A program made the position numbers and the translations under genes. A stretch of 53,998 nucleotides of DNA from Sphingomonas bacterium (GTDB lineage: Bacteria; Pseudomonadota; Alphaproteobacteria; Sphingomonadales; Sphingomonadaceae), in the NCBI RefSeq assembly GCF_028292945.1, contig NZ_JAQGLJ010000063.1, positions 1 through 53,998 of the forward strand, given 5' to 3'. The notes under the pieces were generated by a model. The model searched no databases and was not told where the DNA came from. It worked only from the letters and a program-made list of their open reading frames with translations. Numbering within the stretch: the first letter of the stretch is position 1; each line of letters begins with the position of its first letter. Below are positions 43,438-52,480 of the stretch, one piece after another.

Positions 43438-44102
43438 CCCACCTCCCCGCCTTCGATGCCGCCTTCGAGCGTTGCCCCCTGGTCGCGATCCTGCGCGGCG
43501 TTCGCCCGGCAGAGGTCGAGGATATCGGCGAAGCGCTGATCTCTGCGGGTTTCACGATCATCGAGGTCCCGCTGAATTCACCCGATCCCTTGGACAGCAT
43601 AGCGCGGCTGGCCCGCCGGCTGCAGGGCCGCGCGGTGATCGGTGCGGGCACGGTGCTGCGGGTGAACGACGTCGCGGCCGTCGAAGCAGCGGGCGGAACG
43701 ATGATCGTGGCGCCGAATACAGACGCTCGCGTGATCGTCGCCGCGGCCGAACGCGGCCTGGTAGCGCTCCCCGGCATCGCCACCCCGACAGATGCCTTCG
43801 CCGCGCTCGCCGCCGGTGCGGCAGCGCTCAAGCTCTTCCCCGCCGAGGCCGCGTCACCTGCCATGCTGAAGGCGATGCGCGCGGTGCTGCCGGCAGGAAC
43901 GCGCATCGTCCCCGTCGGCGGGATCACACCAGAAGCCATGAAGCCCTGGCGGACCGTGGGGGCGGCCGGGTTCGGCGTGGGTTCGGCCCTCTACTCGCCC
44001 GGCCTGACGGCGACCGAGGTTGGAACACGGGCAGCAAGCTTCGTCGCGGCGCTTGCCGAGCCGGGCCAGGCCAGCGCGTCTACGGTACGCAGCGTCGAAT
44101 AA
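43434..44102 (+). CDS. dgoA: 2-dehydro-3-deoxy-6-phosphogalactonate aldolase
   Basis: A 222-residue class I aldolase of the KDPG/KDPGal family. Visible: CPLVAILRGVRP at the N-terminus, IIEVPLNSPDP (the catalytic Glu, with the LNSP wording of the galactonate branch), AVIGAGTVL, and the Schiff-base lysine in AALKLFPAEAASP. A GG phosphate loop follows (VPVGGIT). It splits 2-keto-3-deoxy-6-phosphogalactonate into pyruvate and glyceraldehyde 3-phosphate. Because the adjacent kinase gene is broken, it depends on a kinase encoded elsewhere or is itself a relic of function. Reading frame and motifs are intact. Confidence 0.92.
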   Translation: MTHLPAFDAAFERCPLVAILRGVRPAEVEDIGEALISAGFTIIEVPLNSPDPLDSIARLARRLQGRAVIGAGTVLRVNDVAAVEAAGGTMIVAPNTDARVIVAAAERGLVALPGIATPTDAFAALAAGAAALKLFPAEAASPAMLKAMRAVLPAGTRIVPVGGITPEAMKPWRTVGAAGFGVGSALYSPGLTATEVGTRAASFVAALAEPGQASASTVRSVE

Positions 44103-44150
44103 GGATCTGAGGGTAAGACTTGCTCCGCTTGCGCCGCAAGACCGCTATGC

Positions 44151-44225
44151 TGGCTGGGGCGGAAGGATTCGAACCTTCGGTACACGGCATCAAAAGCCGT
44201 TGCCTTACCGCTTGGCTACGCCCCA
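44151..44225 (-). tRNA. tRNA-Gln (anticodon UUG)
   Basis: Read on the minus strand it begins TGGGGCGTAGCCAAGCGGTA and ends in CGCCCCAG followed by an encoded CCA. The acceptor arms TGGGGCG/CGCCCCA pair fully. The anticodon loop CTTTTGA gives UUG. The T-loop is GGTTCGAATCC. Length is 75 bases including CCA. Confidence 0.97.
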
Positions 44226-44280
44226 CCAGCATCGCGCGCTCTATCGCGGCGCGGCCGTACGCGAAACCCCTATGACGGCC

Positions 44281-45381
44281 CTATGACCGCAATGCATGTC
44301 GCCAGCCATGCGGGTCGTGGGTTTGGCCGCGCTGGATCGCGGTCAGCCGCTCCAGCAGCCGTGCCGTCACCGGCCCGGTCTCGCCATTGCCGATCTGGAA
44401 GTCATAGTCGGGCCCGGCCACGCGGCCGATCGGCGTCACCACGGCTGCCGTGCCGCAGGCGAATGCCTCCGCGTTTGCGCCTGCCTTGGCGTCGGCACGC
44501 CACTGGTCGATGGCATATGGCTCCTCGCGCACGGTGAGCCCCTCGTCACGCGCCAGCTGAATAAGCGAGTCGCGCGTCACGCCAGGCAGGATCGTGCCGG
44601 TCAGCGGTGGTGTGCGAAGGCTGCCGTCAGCCTGCACGAAGAAGATGTTCATGCCACCCAGCTCCTCCACCCAGCGCCGTTCGGCGGCGTCGAGGAACAC
44701 CACCTGATCGCACCCGCGTCGGATCGCGTCGGCCTGCGCCACCAGGCTGGCCGCGTAATTGCCGCCGCACTTGGCGGCACCCGTTCCACCCGTCGCGGCG
44801 CGCGCGAAGTCGTGCGAGACCCATAGCGAGATCGGCCGTGTTCCGCCCTTCCAATAAGAACCCGATGCCGCGGCAATCACCATGTACAGATACTCGCCCG
44901 ACGGCTTCACGCCCAGAAACGTCTCGCTCGCGATCATGAAGGGGCGCAGATAGATCGAAGCATCAGGGCCGGGCGGCATCCATTCCTTGTCCGCCGCGAT
45001 CAGCGCCTCCAGCGATGCTACGAAAAGGGTCTCCGGCAGCTCCGGCATTGCCAGCCGTCGCGCCGAACTACGGAATCGTGCCGCGTTCATGTCGGGACGG
45101 AACAGCGACAGGCCACCGTCCTCCTGGCGATAGGCCTTCAGCCCCTCGAAAATTTCCTGCGCGTAGTGCAGCACCGCGCAGGCAGGATCGATGCTCAAGG
45201 GCGCGCGCGCGACGACCTGTGGCTGGTGCCATCCTCTCGCATCCGAATAATGCACCACCGCCATATGATCGGTGAACACGCGCCCGAACCCCGGATCGGC
45301 GATCCGCCGCGCGCGCTCGCCTGACTCCACGGGATCGGCATTGGGTTCGAAGCTGAAAGGCGACGAAACGGGCGCGAGCAT
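44281..45381 (-). CDS. ilvE: Branched-chain amino acid aminotransferase
   Basis: A 366-residue fold-type IV PLP enzyme of the longer (about 350-370 residue) branched-chain aminotransferase type. The PLP lysine is K204 in GGTGAAKCGGNYAASL. Other conserved parts are HYAQEIFEGLKAYR, IYLRPFMIASE, ELGGMNIFFV and ACGTAAVVTPIG. It transfers amino groups in leucine, isoleucine and valine synthesis and breakdown. The ATG at 45381 is preferred over a TTG three codons earlier. The start codon abuts one arm of an inverted repeat shared with the divergent MarR gene. Confidence 0.95.
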   Translation of the reverse strand: MLAPVSSPFSFEPNADPVESGERARRIADPGFGRVFTDHMAVVHYSDARGWHQPQVVARAPLSIDPACAVLHYAQEIFEGLKAYRQEDGGLSLFRPDMNAARFRSSARRLAMPELPETLFVASLEALIAADKEWMPPGPDASIYLRPFMIASETFLGVKPSGEYLYMVIAAASGSYWKGGTRPISLWVSHDFARAATGGTGAAKCGGNYAASLVAQADAIRRGCDQVVFLDAAERRWVEELGGMNIFFVQADGSLRTPPLTGTILPGVTRDSLIQLARDEGLTVREEPYAIDQWRADAKAGANAEAFACGTAAVVTPIGRVAGPDYDFQIGNGETGPVTARLLERLTAIQRGQTHDPHGWRHALRS

Positions 45382-45416
45382 CGGCGGCAAACCTATAAAA
45401 AACGGGGTTGCCGCCG
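45382..45416. promoter_or_regulatory. Inverted repeat between ilvE and marR: candidate operator or 5' hairpin
   Basis: CGGCGGCAA (45382-45390) and TTGCCGCCG (45408-45416) are perfect 9-base arms around 17 bases containing TATAAAAAA. The left arm touches the ilvE start codon. On the plus strand TATAAA (45394-45399) could be a -10 box for marR. On the minus strand TATAGG could serve ilvE with a transcript start at or next to its ATG. It may be the MarR-type operator or an ilvE leader hairpin. Confidence 0.6.
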
Positions 45417-45444
45417 CCTAGGACCGCTCGCTAGACGGGTCAAC

Positions 45445-45945
45445 GTGGCTGTCCCACCCTCCCCCACCCCCAATACCGCCTCCGCCCTATTCCTGCGCGA
45501 TGCCGAGCTGCGCCGCGGGATGGAGCTGTTGTACTTCGCCTACGGGCACCTCACGCGCGCCAGCGACGCGGACCTCGCCAGCCACGGGCTGGGGCGCGCG
45601 CATCACCGCGCGCTGTATTTCGTCGCCCGCAAGCCCGATCTGACAGTCAGCGCGCTGCTGGCGTTGCTGGCGATCACCAAACAATCGCTCGGCCGCGTGT
45701 TGAACGAGCTGACGGAGCGCGGATTGGTCGAGATCCGCGCGGGCGAAACGGACCGCCGTCAGCGCCTGCTACGCCTGACGTCTGCCGGAGCCGCGCTGGA
45801 AAGCGCCCTGTTCGAGGCCGCGCGCCAGCGTGTAGCGGCTGCCTATGCACGCGCGGGGCAACAGGCGGTGAGCGGCTATTGGTCGGTGCTGGAAGGCATG
45901 ATCCCCGAAAGCGAGCGCGGGCATATCGACTCGCTGGGACGCTGA
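45445..45945 (+). CDS. MarR-family transcriptional regulator
   Basis: A 166-residue winged-helix regulator. The core is LGRAHHRALYFVARKPDLTVSAL, LLAITKQSLGRVLNELTERGLV (recognition helix) and the wing ETDRRQRLLRLTSAGAAL, flanked by dimerisation helices. The start is GTG at 45445. It is divergent from ilvE with 63 bases between them that hold a 9-base inverted repeat, so it probably controls ilvE and itself. Its ligand is unknown. Confidence 0.9.
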   Translation: MAVPPSPTPNTASALFLRDAELRRGMELLYFAYGHLTRASDADLASHGLGRAHHRALYFVARKPDLTVSALLALLAITKQSLGRVLNELTERGLVEIRAGETDRRQRLLRLTSAGAALESALFEAARQRVAAAYARAGQQAVSGYWSVLEGMIPESERGHIDSLGR

Positions 45946-45949
45946 ACGG

Positions 45950-47770
45950 TCAGCGCCGGCCGAACAGCTTCTCGATGTCGTGGTGCGCCAGCTTGACCCA
46001 GGTCGGCCGCCCGTGATTGCACTGGCCGGATCGCGGCGTGCGTTCCATCTCGCGCAGCAGGGCGTTCATCTCCGCCACGGCGAGCACCCGCCCTGCTCGC
46101 ACGGAGCCGTGGCACGCCATCGTCGCCCCGACATGGTCGAGCCGTTCGCGCAGCGATAGCGCCTCGTCGAATGACGCCAGCTCGTCCGCCAGATCTGTCA
46201 CCAGGCCCGTCGGATCGCCGCTTCCCAGCACCGCAGGCGTGGCGCGGACCAACACCGCATGGGGGCCGAAGCGCTCGAGCTCCAGGCCGAACTCGGCCAG
46301 CTCACCGGCGCGCGCTTCCAGCCGATCGCAGGCCGGCTCCGCCAGCTCGACGACTTCGGGGATCAGCAGCGCCTGCGCCGGCACCCGACCACCCGCCATC
46401 GCCACGCGCATCCGCTCCAGCACCAGCCGTTCGTGCGCCGCATGCTGATCGACCAGCACCAGCCCGTCCGCGGCCTCTGCGACGATATAGGTCTTCGCCA
46501 CCTGCCCGCGCGCCACCCCGAGCGGATGGTCGATCGTCGACGGCAGCGGCTCCACCGCGACCTCCGCGCGGGCCTGCGGAGGCGGAGCGAAGAAGGTCGG
46601 GCGTTCGCCAACCCCGGTCACCCCCGCCAACGCGGGGGTCCAGATCCCGGCGCTGGTCTGTTGGCTGTCCTCCGACGTCGCCCACCCCGTCGGAGATGGA
46701 TCCCCGCTTGCGCGGGCATGACGATCCGAGGTGGCGTCGCTTCCTCTAAACATCGCCGCCACGTCGACGGGCCTTTGCACGACGCGATGCCCTGCCTCGT
46801 CCAGCGCGCGACGCAGGCCCGACACGATCAGCCCGCGCACCAGCGGCGGCTCGCGAAAGCGGACCTCGGTCTTGGCCGGGTGGACGTTCACGTCCACCTC
46901 GCTGGTCGGCAGTTCCAGAAACAGCGCCACTACCGCATGCCGGCCGCGCGGCATCATCTCGGCATAGGCGCCGCGAATCGCGCCGAGCAGCAGCCGGTCC
47001 TTCACCGGCCGGCCGTTCACGAAGAGATACTGGTGATCCGCTACCCCCCGATGAAAGGTCGGCAGGCCCGCGACCCCGCCCAACAGCATCGCCTCCCGGA
47101 CCAGATCGACCGGCACGGCATTGTCGGCGAGCGTTCGATCGGTGAGCGCCGCGACTCGCGCGGGGCGCTCCTGCCCCGCCGGCACCGACAGTACGCGTCG
47201 CCCGTCATGCTCGACCGAAAAGCCCACCTCCGCGCGGGCCATCGCGAGTCGCCGCACGACGTCCAGGCAGGCGGCATATTCCGATCGTCCGGGCCGCAGG
47301 AACTTGCGTCGCGCCGGGACGCGGGCAAACAGCGCCTCGACAACGACGCGCGTGCCGGGCGGCACCGCCGCCGGCTCGTCTGCCGTGACCAACCCGTTGT
47401 CGACAACGCGCCGCCAGCCCTGCCCGTCCGGAACCCGGCTCTCGATCGTCAGCCGGGCGACGCTTGCGATCGACGGCAGCGCCTCGCCGCGAAAGCCGAG
47501 CGTCGTCACGGCGTCAATCGCCTCGCCAGGCAGCTTGGAGGTCGCGTGCCGCTCCATTGCGAGCGCCATTTCGGGCGGCGTCATGCCGCAGCCGTCGTCC
47601 GCCACCTCCAGCCGATCGATGCCGCCATTGCTCAGACGGATCGCGACGCGGGTCGCGCCCGCATCCAGCGCGTTCTCGACCAGTTCCTTCAACGCGCTGG
47701 CGGGTCTTTCCACCACTTCGCCTGCCGCGATGCGATTGACCAGATGCTCGGGCAGGCGGCGTATTGACAC
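45950..47770 (-). CDS. mutL: DNA mismatch repair protein MutL
   Basis: A 606-residue mismatch repair ATPase. The N-terminal GHKL domain (1-335) has IAAGEVVERPASALKELVEN, ADDGCGM and TLGFRGEAL. The C-terminal dimerisation domain carries the endonuclease motif DQHAAHERLVLE (about 441-452), ACHGSVRAG and CNHGRPT. The nick-making activity therefore looks present, as expected in bacteria without MutH. Translation starts with GTG at 47770 (SIRRLPEHLVNRI follows); the frame extends upstream but without family similarity. The linker (about 348-384) is encoded by an inserted palindromic repeat. It is convergent with marR (4-base gap) and divergent from mreB. Confidence 0.95.
   Translation of the reverse strand: MSIRRLPEHLVNRIAAGEVVERPASALKELVENALDAGATRVAIRLSNGGIDRLEVADDGCGMTPPEMALAMERHATSKLPGEAIDAVTTLGFRGEALPSIASVARLTIESRVPDGQGWRRVVDNGLVTADEPAAVPPGTRVVVEALFARVPARRKFLRPGRSEYAACLDVVRRLAMARAEVGFSVEHDGRRVLSVPAGQERPARVAALTDRTLADNAVPVDLVREAMLLGGVAGLPTFHRGVADHQYLFVNGRPVKDRLLLGAIRGAYAEMMPRGRHAVVALFLELPTSEVDVNVHPAKTEVRFREPPLVRGLIVSGLRRALDEAGHRVVQRPVDVAAMFRGSDATSDRHARASGDPSPTGWATSEDSQQTSAGIWTPALAGVTGVGERPTFFAPPPQARAEVAVEPLPSTIDHPLGVARGQVAKTYIVAEAADGLVLVDQHAAHERLVLERMRVAMAGGRVPAQALLIPEVVELAEPACDRLEARAGELAEFGLELERFGPHAVLVRATPAVLGSGDPTGLVTDLADELASFDEALSLRERLDHVGATMACHGSVRAGRVLAVAEMNALLREMERTPRSGQCNHGRPTWVKLAHHDIEKLFGRR
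46617..46728. repeat. Palindromic repeat pair inside mutL
   Basis: Two hairpins of the widespread 'CCCCGCxxxxGCGGGG-TGACG' kind sit here back to back: GTCACCCCCGCCAACGCGGG (from 46617) and GGATCCCCGCTTGCGCGGGC with ATGACG (about 46697-46723). They are usually intergenic in other genomes; here they are read through in frame as part of the MutL linker (peptides HARASGDPS and GIWTPALAGVT). Confidence 0.75.
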
Positions 47771-48958
<1,188 letters not shown>

Positions 48959-48967
48959 GTCGAATTA

Positions 48968-48996
48968 TCGTTTCCCCGCGAAGGTCGGGGACCAGT
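48968..48996. repeat. Degenerate palindromic repeat in the mreB-mreC gap
   Basis: CCCCGCGAAGGTCGGGGACC (from 48973) resembles the intergenic repeat type found inside mutL, with arms CCCCGC/CGGGG. It lies in the 131-base gap between mreB and mreC, the only non-overlapping junction of this operon. Confidence 0.55.
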
Positions 48997-49089
48997 CTCG
49001 AAACGGCCCGCTATGATCGCTCTCCCCCTAGTACCCGCAGAGCGCGTTCGGGTTTTCGCCCGTGATCGGCAGGCGGACCTGGCGGGCCG

Positions 49090-49950
49090 ATGCTAGACGG
49101 TCGCGACCGCCGCACCGGCTTCTCACGCCGGCGTCAGTACTCCGTCTTCGCCGGCTATGTCCTCGCCGTCGCCGGGGCTGTCGCGGGCGCGGTGCTGCTC
49201 GTGCTGTCGTCGGCGTTCAACCCGCCTGCCTTTGCCGCGCTCCGCATGAGTGTCGCGAGTGTCACCGCGCCGGTGTCCACTGCGCTCAACGCCACCATCG
49301 CGGCCGTGGCCGGTATTCCGGATGCGATCGGCAGCCACTTTCATGTCCGCGCGGAGAATCAGGCGCTGCGGGCCGACATGGCGCGGCATCGCGACCTGCT
49401 CGTGCGCGCCCGCACGATCGTTCACGACAATCGACGGCTGCGCGCGTTGCTGCAGATTCGTGATCGCGACGCAAGCTCGGTGGCGACCGCACGGCTGGTA
49501 AGCTCCACCGCCTCCTCCGGGCGCCGGTTCGCCCTGCTCAATGCCGGTCGTCTTCACGGCGTCCTTCCCGCGATGCCGGTGATCGGCCCCGACGGGCTGG
49601 TCGGGCGGGTGCTGGAGACCGGTCCCGCCGTGTCCCGCGTCCTGCTGCTGACCGACACCGAAAGCCTGGTTCCCGTCCGACGAACTCGTGATGGCCTGCC
49701 CGCAATCGCAGCGGGCCGAGGTGACGGGGCGCTCGATATCCGTTCGGTGACCACCAACGTGCGCTTCGACGTCGGCGACGTGTTCGTGACGACGGGCACG
49801 GGTGGGATCTATGCGCCGGGCACGCCCGTCGCGCGCGTGCAGGCGGCAGGAGTCGACAACGCGCTTGGCCGTGCCTTCGCCCATCCCGACGGCCTGGATT
49901 ACGCGATCGTTCAGCGTCCGTTCCTGCCGTTGCCGGCACCGCGCCCATGA
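49090..49950 (+). CDS. mreC: Rod-shape protein MreC
   Basis: A 286-residue protein with a short cytoplasmic N-terminus, one membrane span (about 19-43, VFAGYVLAVAGAVAGAVLLVL), a coiled-coil stretch (about 85-125) and a beta-barrel periplasmic domain. In the latter, GVLPAMPVIGPDGLVGRVLETG and VGDVFVTTGTGGIYAPGTPV are typical of MreC. It scaffolds PBP2 and RodA outside the membrane. The stop overlaps mreD (ATGA). Confidence 0.95.
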   Translation: MLDGRDRRTGFSRRRQYSVFAGYVLAVAGAVAGAVLLVLSSAFNPPAFAALRMSVASVTAPVSTALNATIAAVAGIPDAIGSHFHVRAENQALRADMARHRDLLVRARTIVHDNRRLRALLQIRDRDASSVATARLVSSTASSGRRFALLNAGRLHGVLPAMPVIGPDGLVGRVLETGPAVSRVLLLTDTESLVPVRRTRDGLPAIAAGRGDGALDIRSVTTNVRFDVGDVFVTTGTGGIYAPGTPVARVQAAGVDNALGRAFAHPDGLDYAIVQRPFLPLPAPRP

Positions 49951-50459
49951 TCGACGATAGCGTCAACCCTTTCGCGCCCGTCCTGCCGCGCCGGCCGGCG
50001 CAGGCGCTGCCCTGGGCCATGGTCGCTGCCGGATCCTTGGCTACCGCGCTACCGATCGTTGCGACGGCGCCGCTGCTGCCGCCACTCGGGCTGGTGATGC
50101 TGCTCGCCTGGCGCTTGCTGAACCGGTTTGCGCTGCGTCCATGGGCCGCAGCCCCGCTCGGCTTCGTCGACGACCTGGTCAGTGGTCAGCCGCTCGGCTC
50201 GGCGGTGCTGTTGTGGAGCCTCGCCTTTCTGCTCATCGACCTGGTCGAGGCTCGCCTGGCGTTCCGCGATTTCCGGCAGGACTGGGTGATCGCGGCGGGG
50301 CTGATCGGCTTCTGCCTGATCGGCGGCCGGTTGATCGCCGTCCCGCTCGGCGCGCATGTCGACACCGCCACGCTGCTGCAGGCCTGCATGGCGGCGCTGT
50401 TGTTTCCGATCGCGACCCGTCTGGCTGCCTGGGCCGACGCGAAACGAGGTCGGTCGTGA
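49947..50459 (+). CDS. mreD: Rod-shape membrane protein MreD
   Basis: A 170-residue polytopic protein with four to five hydrophobic segments, including the family-typical PLGFVDDLVSGQPLGSAVLLW in the middle. The sequence is poorly conserved in general, so the call rests on this motif plus its place between mreC and mrdA, with 4-base overlaps at both ends (ATGA and GTGA). Confidence 0.92.
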   Translation: MIDDSVNPFAPVLPRRPAQALPWAMVAAGSLATALPIVATAPLLPPLGLVMLLAWRLLNRFALRPWAAAPLGFVDDLVSGQPLGSAVLLWSLAFLLIDLVEARLAFRDFRQDWVIAAGLIGFCLIGGRLIAVPLGAHVDTATLLQACMAALLFPIATRLAAWADAKRGRS

Positions 50460-52480
50460 AGCAGAACTCGCGCGTCGTTTCCGCCGCCACGCAGTCCTAC
50501 AGCTTCTCGCGCCGCGCGTGGCTGCTCGGCGCTGCGCAGGCCACGTTCGGCGCGATGCTGGCGGCACGCATGGGCTGGCTCGCGATCGTCGATAACGAGC
50601 GATACAACCTCCTGTCGGAAAGCAACCGCGTCAACACGACGCTGCTGCCACCCCGCCGCGGGTGGATCGTCGATCGCCACGGTGCCGCGATCGCCAACAA
50701 CCGCACCGACTTCCGAGTCGACCTGATCCCGGGGCGGCTGGAGGATGCCGAGCGGGCGCTCGCTGTGCTGTCCCGACTACTCGGCCTGCTGCCGGAGGAC
50801 CTCGATCGCATCAAGGCCGACCTGAAGCAGGCGGCCGGATTTCAGCCCGTCCCTGTCGCCGAGAACATCGGCTGGGAGCGTTACGCCGCGGTGTCGCTGC
50901 GCCAGCCCGAGCTGCCCGGCGTATCGCCATCGCGCGGATTTTCGCGTGCGTATCCGGCTGGCGCGGCGGTCGCGCATCTGACCGGTTATGTCGGCGCGGC
51001 GACCGTGGAACAGTACAAGGCGGACAGGAACCCGCTCCTGCTCACGCCGGGATTCAAGCTCGGCAAGGACGGGCTGGAGAAGACGCTGGAGGCGACGCTG
51101 CGCGGGCTGCCGGGCGCCAAGCGCGTCGAAGTCACCGCGCGCGGCAAGCTGGTGGCGGAGCTGGCCACCCGGCCCGACCGACCGGGTCAGAGCCAGCGAC
51201 TGACGATCGATGCGGGGCTACAGGAATATGCTGCGCGGCGGCTGGGCGAGGAATCGGGCTCGGTCACCGTGTTCGACTGCCAAACCGGGCACATTCTGGC
51301 GATGGTATCAATGCCCGCCTACGACCCGAACATGTTCTCCGACGGGATCAGCCGCAGCGAATGGCGGATGCTGTCCGAGGACGACCACCTGCCGTTGATG
51401 AACAAGACGCTGCAGGGCCTGTACCCGCCCGGCTCGACCTTCAAACCCGCGACCGCGCTGGCGGCGTTGACGGCGGGGGTCGAGCCGACCCGCGTAATCT
51501 ATTGCAACGGCGGCTATCGGCTCGGCAACCGTCGGTTCGGCTGTCTCGCCCGGCATGGGCCGATGACCATGCACACCGCGATCGCGCGCAGCTGCAACAC
51601 TTACTTCTACACGGTCGGGCGTGAGGTCGGCATCAACCGCATCGCCGAAGCGGCGCGCGCGCTCGGCTTCGGCGCAGAGTACGACCTGCCCTTCCCTTCC
51701 CAACGCTATGGCACCATCCCCGACGAGGCTTGGAAGCTGCGTCGCTACAAGCAGAGCTGGACCCAGGCCGACACGCTCAACGCCGCGATCGGACAGGGTT
51801 ATGTGCTGGTCAGCCCGTTCCAGCTCGCCCTGTCGGCGGCGCGCCTTGCGTCTGGCCGGCAGATCATCCCCGCGCTGCTTTATGGCACGCCCAGAGCGTC
51901 GGCGCCGCTGTCCTTTTCCGCCGAACACCTCGCGATCGTCCGGGGGGGCATGGACGAAGTGGTGAACGGCCGTGGCACCGCCGGTGCTTCCCGCCTGCAG
52001 CTTGAAGGGGTCCGCATGGGCGGCAAGACCGGCACCGCGCAGGTTCGCCGGATCACCGATCGGCTGCGCGGCCAAGGCGGCGAATGGAAGTATCGCGACC
52101 ATGGCCTGTTCGTCTGCTTCGCACCCGTCGACGCGCCACGCTATGCCGCCTCGGTCGTGATCGAACATGGCCTCGGCGGCGCCAGAGCGGCAGCGCCGGT
52201 CGCCAAGGATGTACTCACCTGGCTGTTCGATCGCGAGCAGGCCACGAAGCGGCTCGCCGCACTGGAAGTAGGCTGGGGCGGCGACCTCGCGGCGCGCATG
52301 GCGGCTCGATCGGCGGCGTGGCACGCGGCACAAGCCACGCCCGCCCCGCCCGTCCCCGTCGACCCCGCGTCCGCGGCCGAGCGCGCGGCAGCCGTCGCAG
52401 CGACCAGCCTGGTGAACGGCACCGAGCGCAACGCATCCGCGCCCGGCGGGGTCGCCGAGGCGCAGGACGCGACCCGGTGA
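50456..52480 (+). CDS. mrdA: Penicillin-binding protein 2, elongasome transpeptidase
   Basis: A 674-residue class B PBP. One membrane span (about 21-45) is followed by the dimerisation/pedestal domain (PPRRGWIVDRHGAAIANN) and a transpeptidase domain. The active-site motifs are STFK in PPGSTFKPAT, SCN in ARSCNTYFY and KTG in MGGKTGTAQV. It starts with GTG at 50456 in a GTGA overlap with mreD. After the catalytic domain there is an Ala/Pro-rich tail of roughly 60-70 residues not typical of PBP2. It cross-links wall strands made by RodA. Confidence 0.97.
   Translation: MKQNSRVVSAATQSYSFSRRAWLLGAAQATFGAMLAARMGWLAIVDNERYNLLSESNRVNTTLLPPRRGWIVDRHGAAIANNRTDFRVDLIPGRLEDAERALAVLSRLLGLLPEDLDRIKADLKQAAGFQPVPVAENIGWERYAAVSLRQPELPGVSPSRGFSRAYPAGAAVAHLTGYVGAATVEQYKADRNPLLLTPGFKLGKDGLEKTLEATLRGLPGAKRVEVTARGKLVAELATRPDRPGQSQRLTIDAGLQEYAARRLGEESGSVTVFDCQTGHILAMVSMPAYDPNMFSDGISRSEWRMLSEDDHLPLMNKTLQGLYPPGSTFKPATALAALTAGVEPTRVIYCNGGYRLGNRRFGCLARHGPMTMHTAIARSCNTYFYTVGREVGINRIAEAARALGFGAEYDLPFPSQRYGTIPDEAWKLRRYKQSWTQADTLNAAIGQGYVLVSPFQLALSAARLASGRQIIPALLYGTPRASAPLSFSAEHLAIVRGGMDEVVNGRGTAGASRLQLEGVRMGGKTGTAQVRRITDRLRGQGGEWKYRDHGLFVCFAPVDAPRYAASVVIEHGLGGARAAAPVAKDVLTWLFDREQATKRLAALEVGWGGDLAARMAARSAAWHAAQATPAPPVPVDPASAAERAAAVAATSLVNGTERNASAPGGVAEAQDATR

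Noticed and set aside
44103..44150. A terminator between dgoA and tRNA-Gln
   Set aside because: CTTGC GCC GCAAG can form only a 5-base stem and no T-run follows in either direction.
50141..50456. An upstream extension of PBP2 through mreD
   Set aside because: It is an alternate frame of mreD; the GTGA overlap and the normal PBP2 N-terminus fix the start at 50456.
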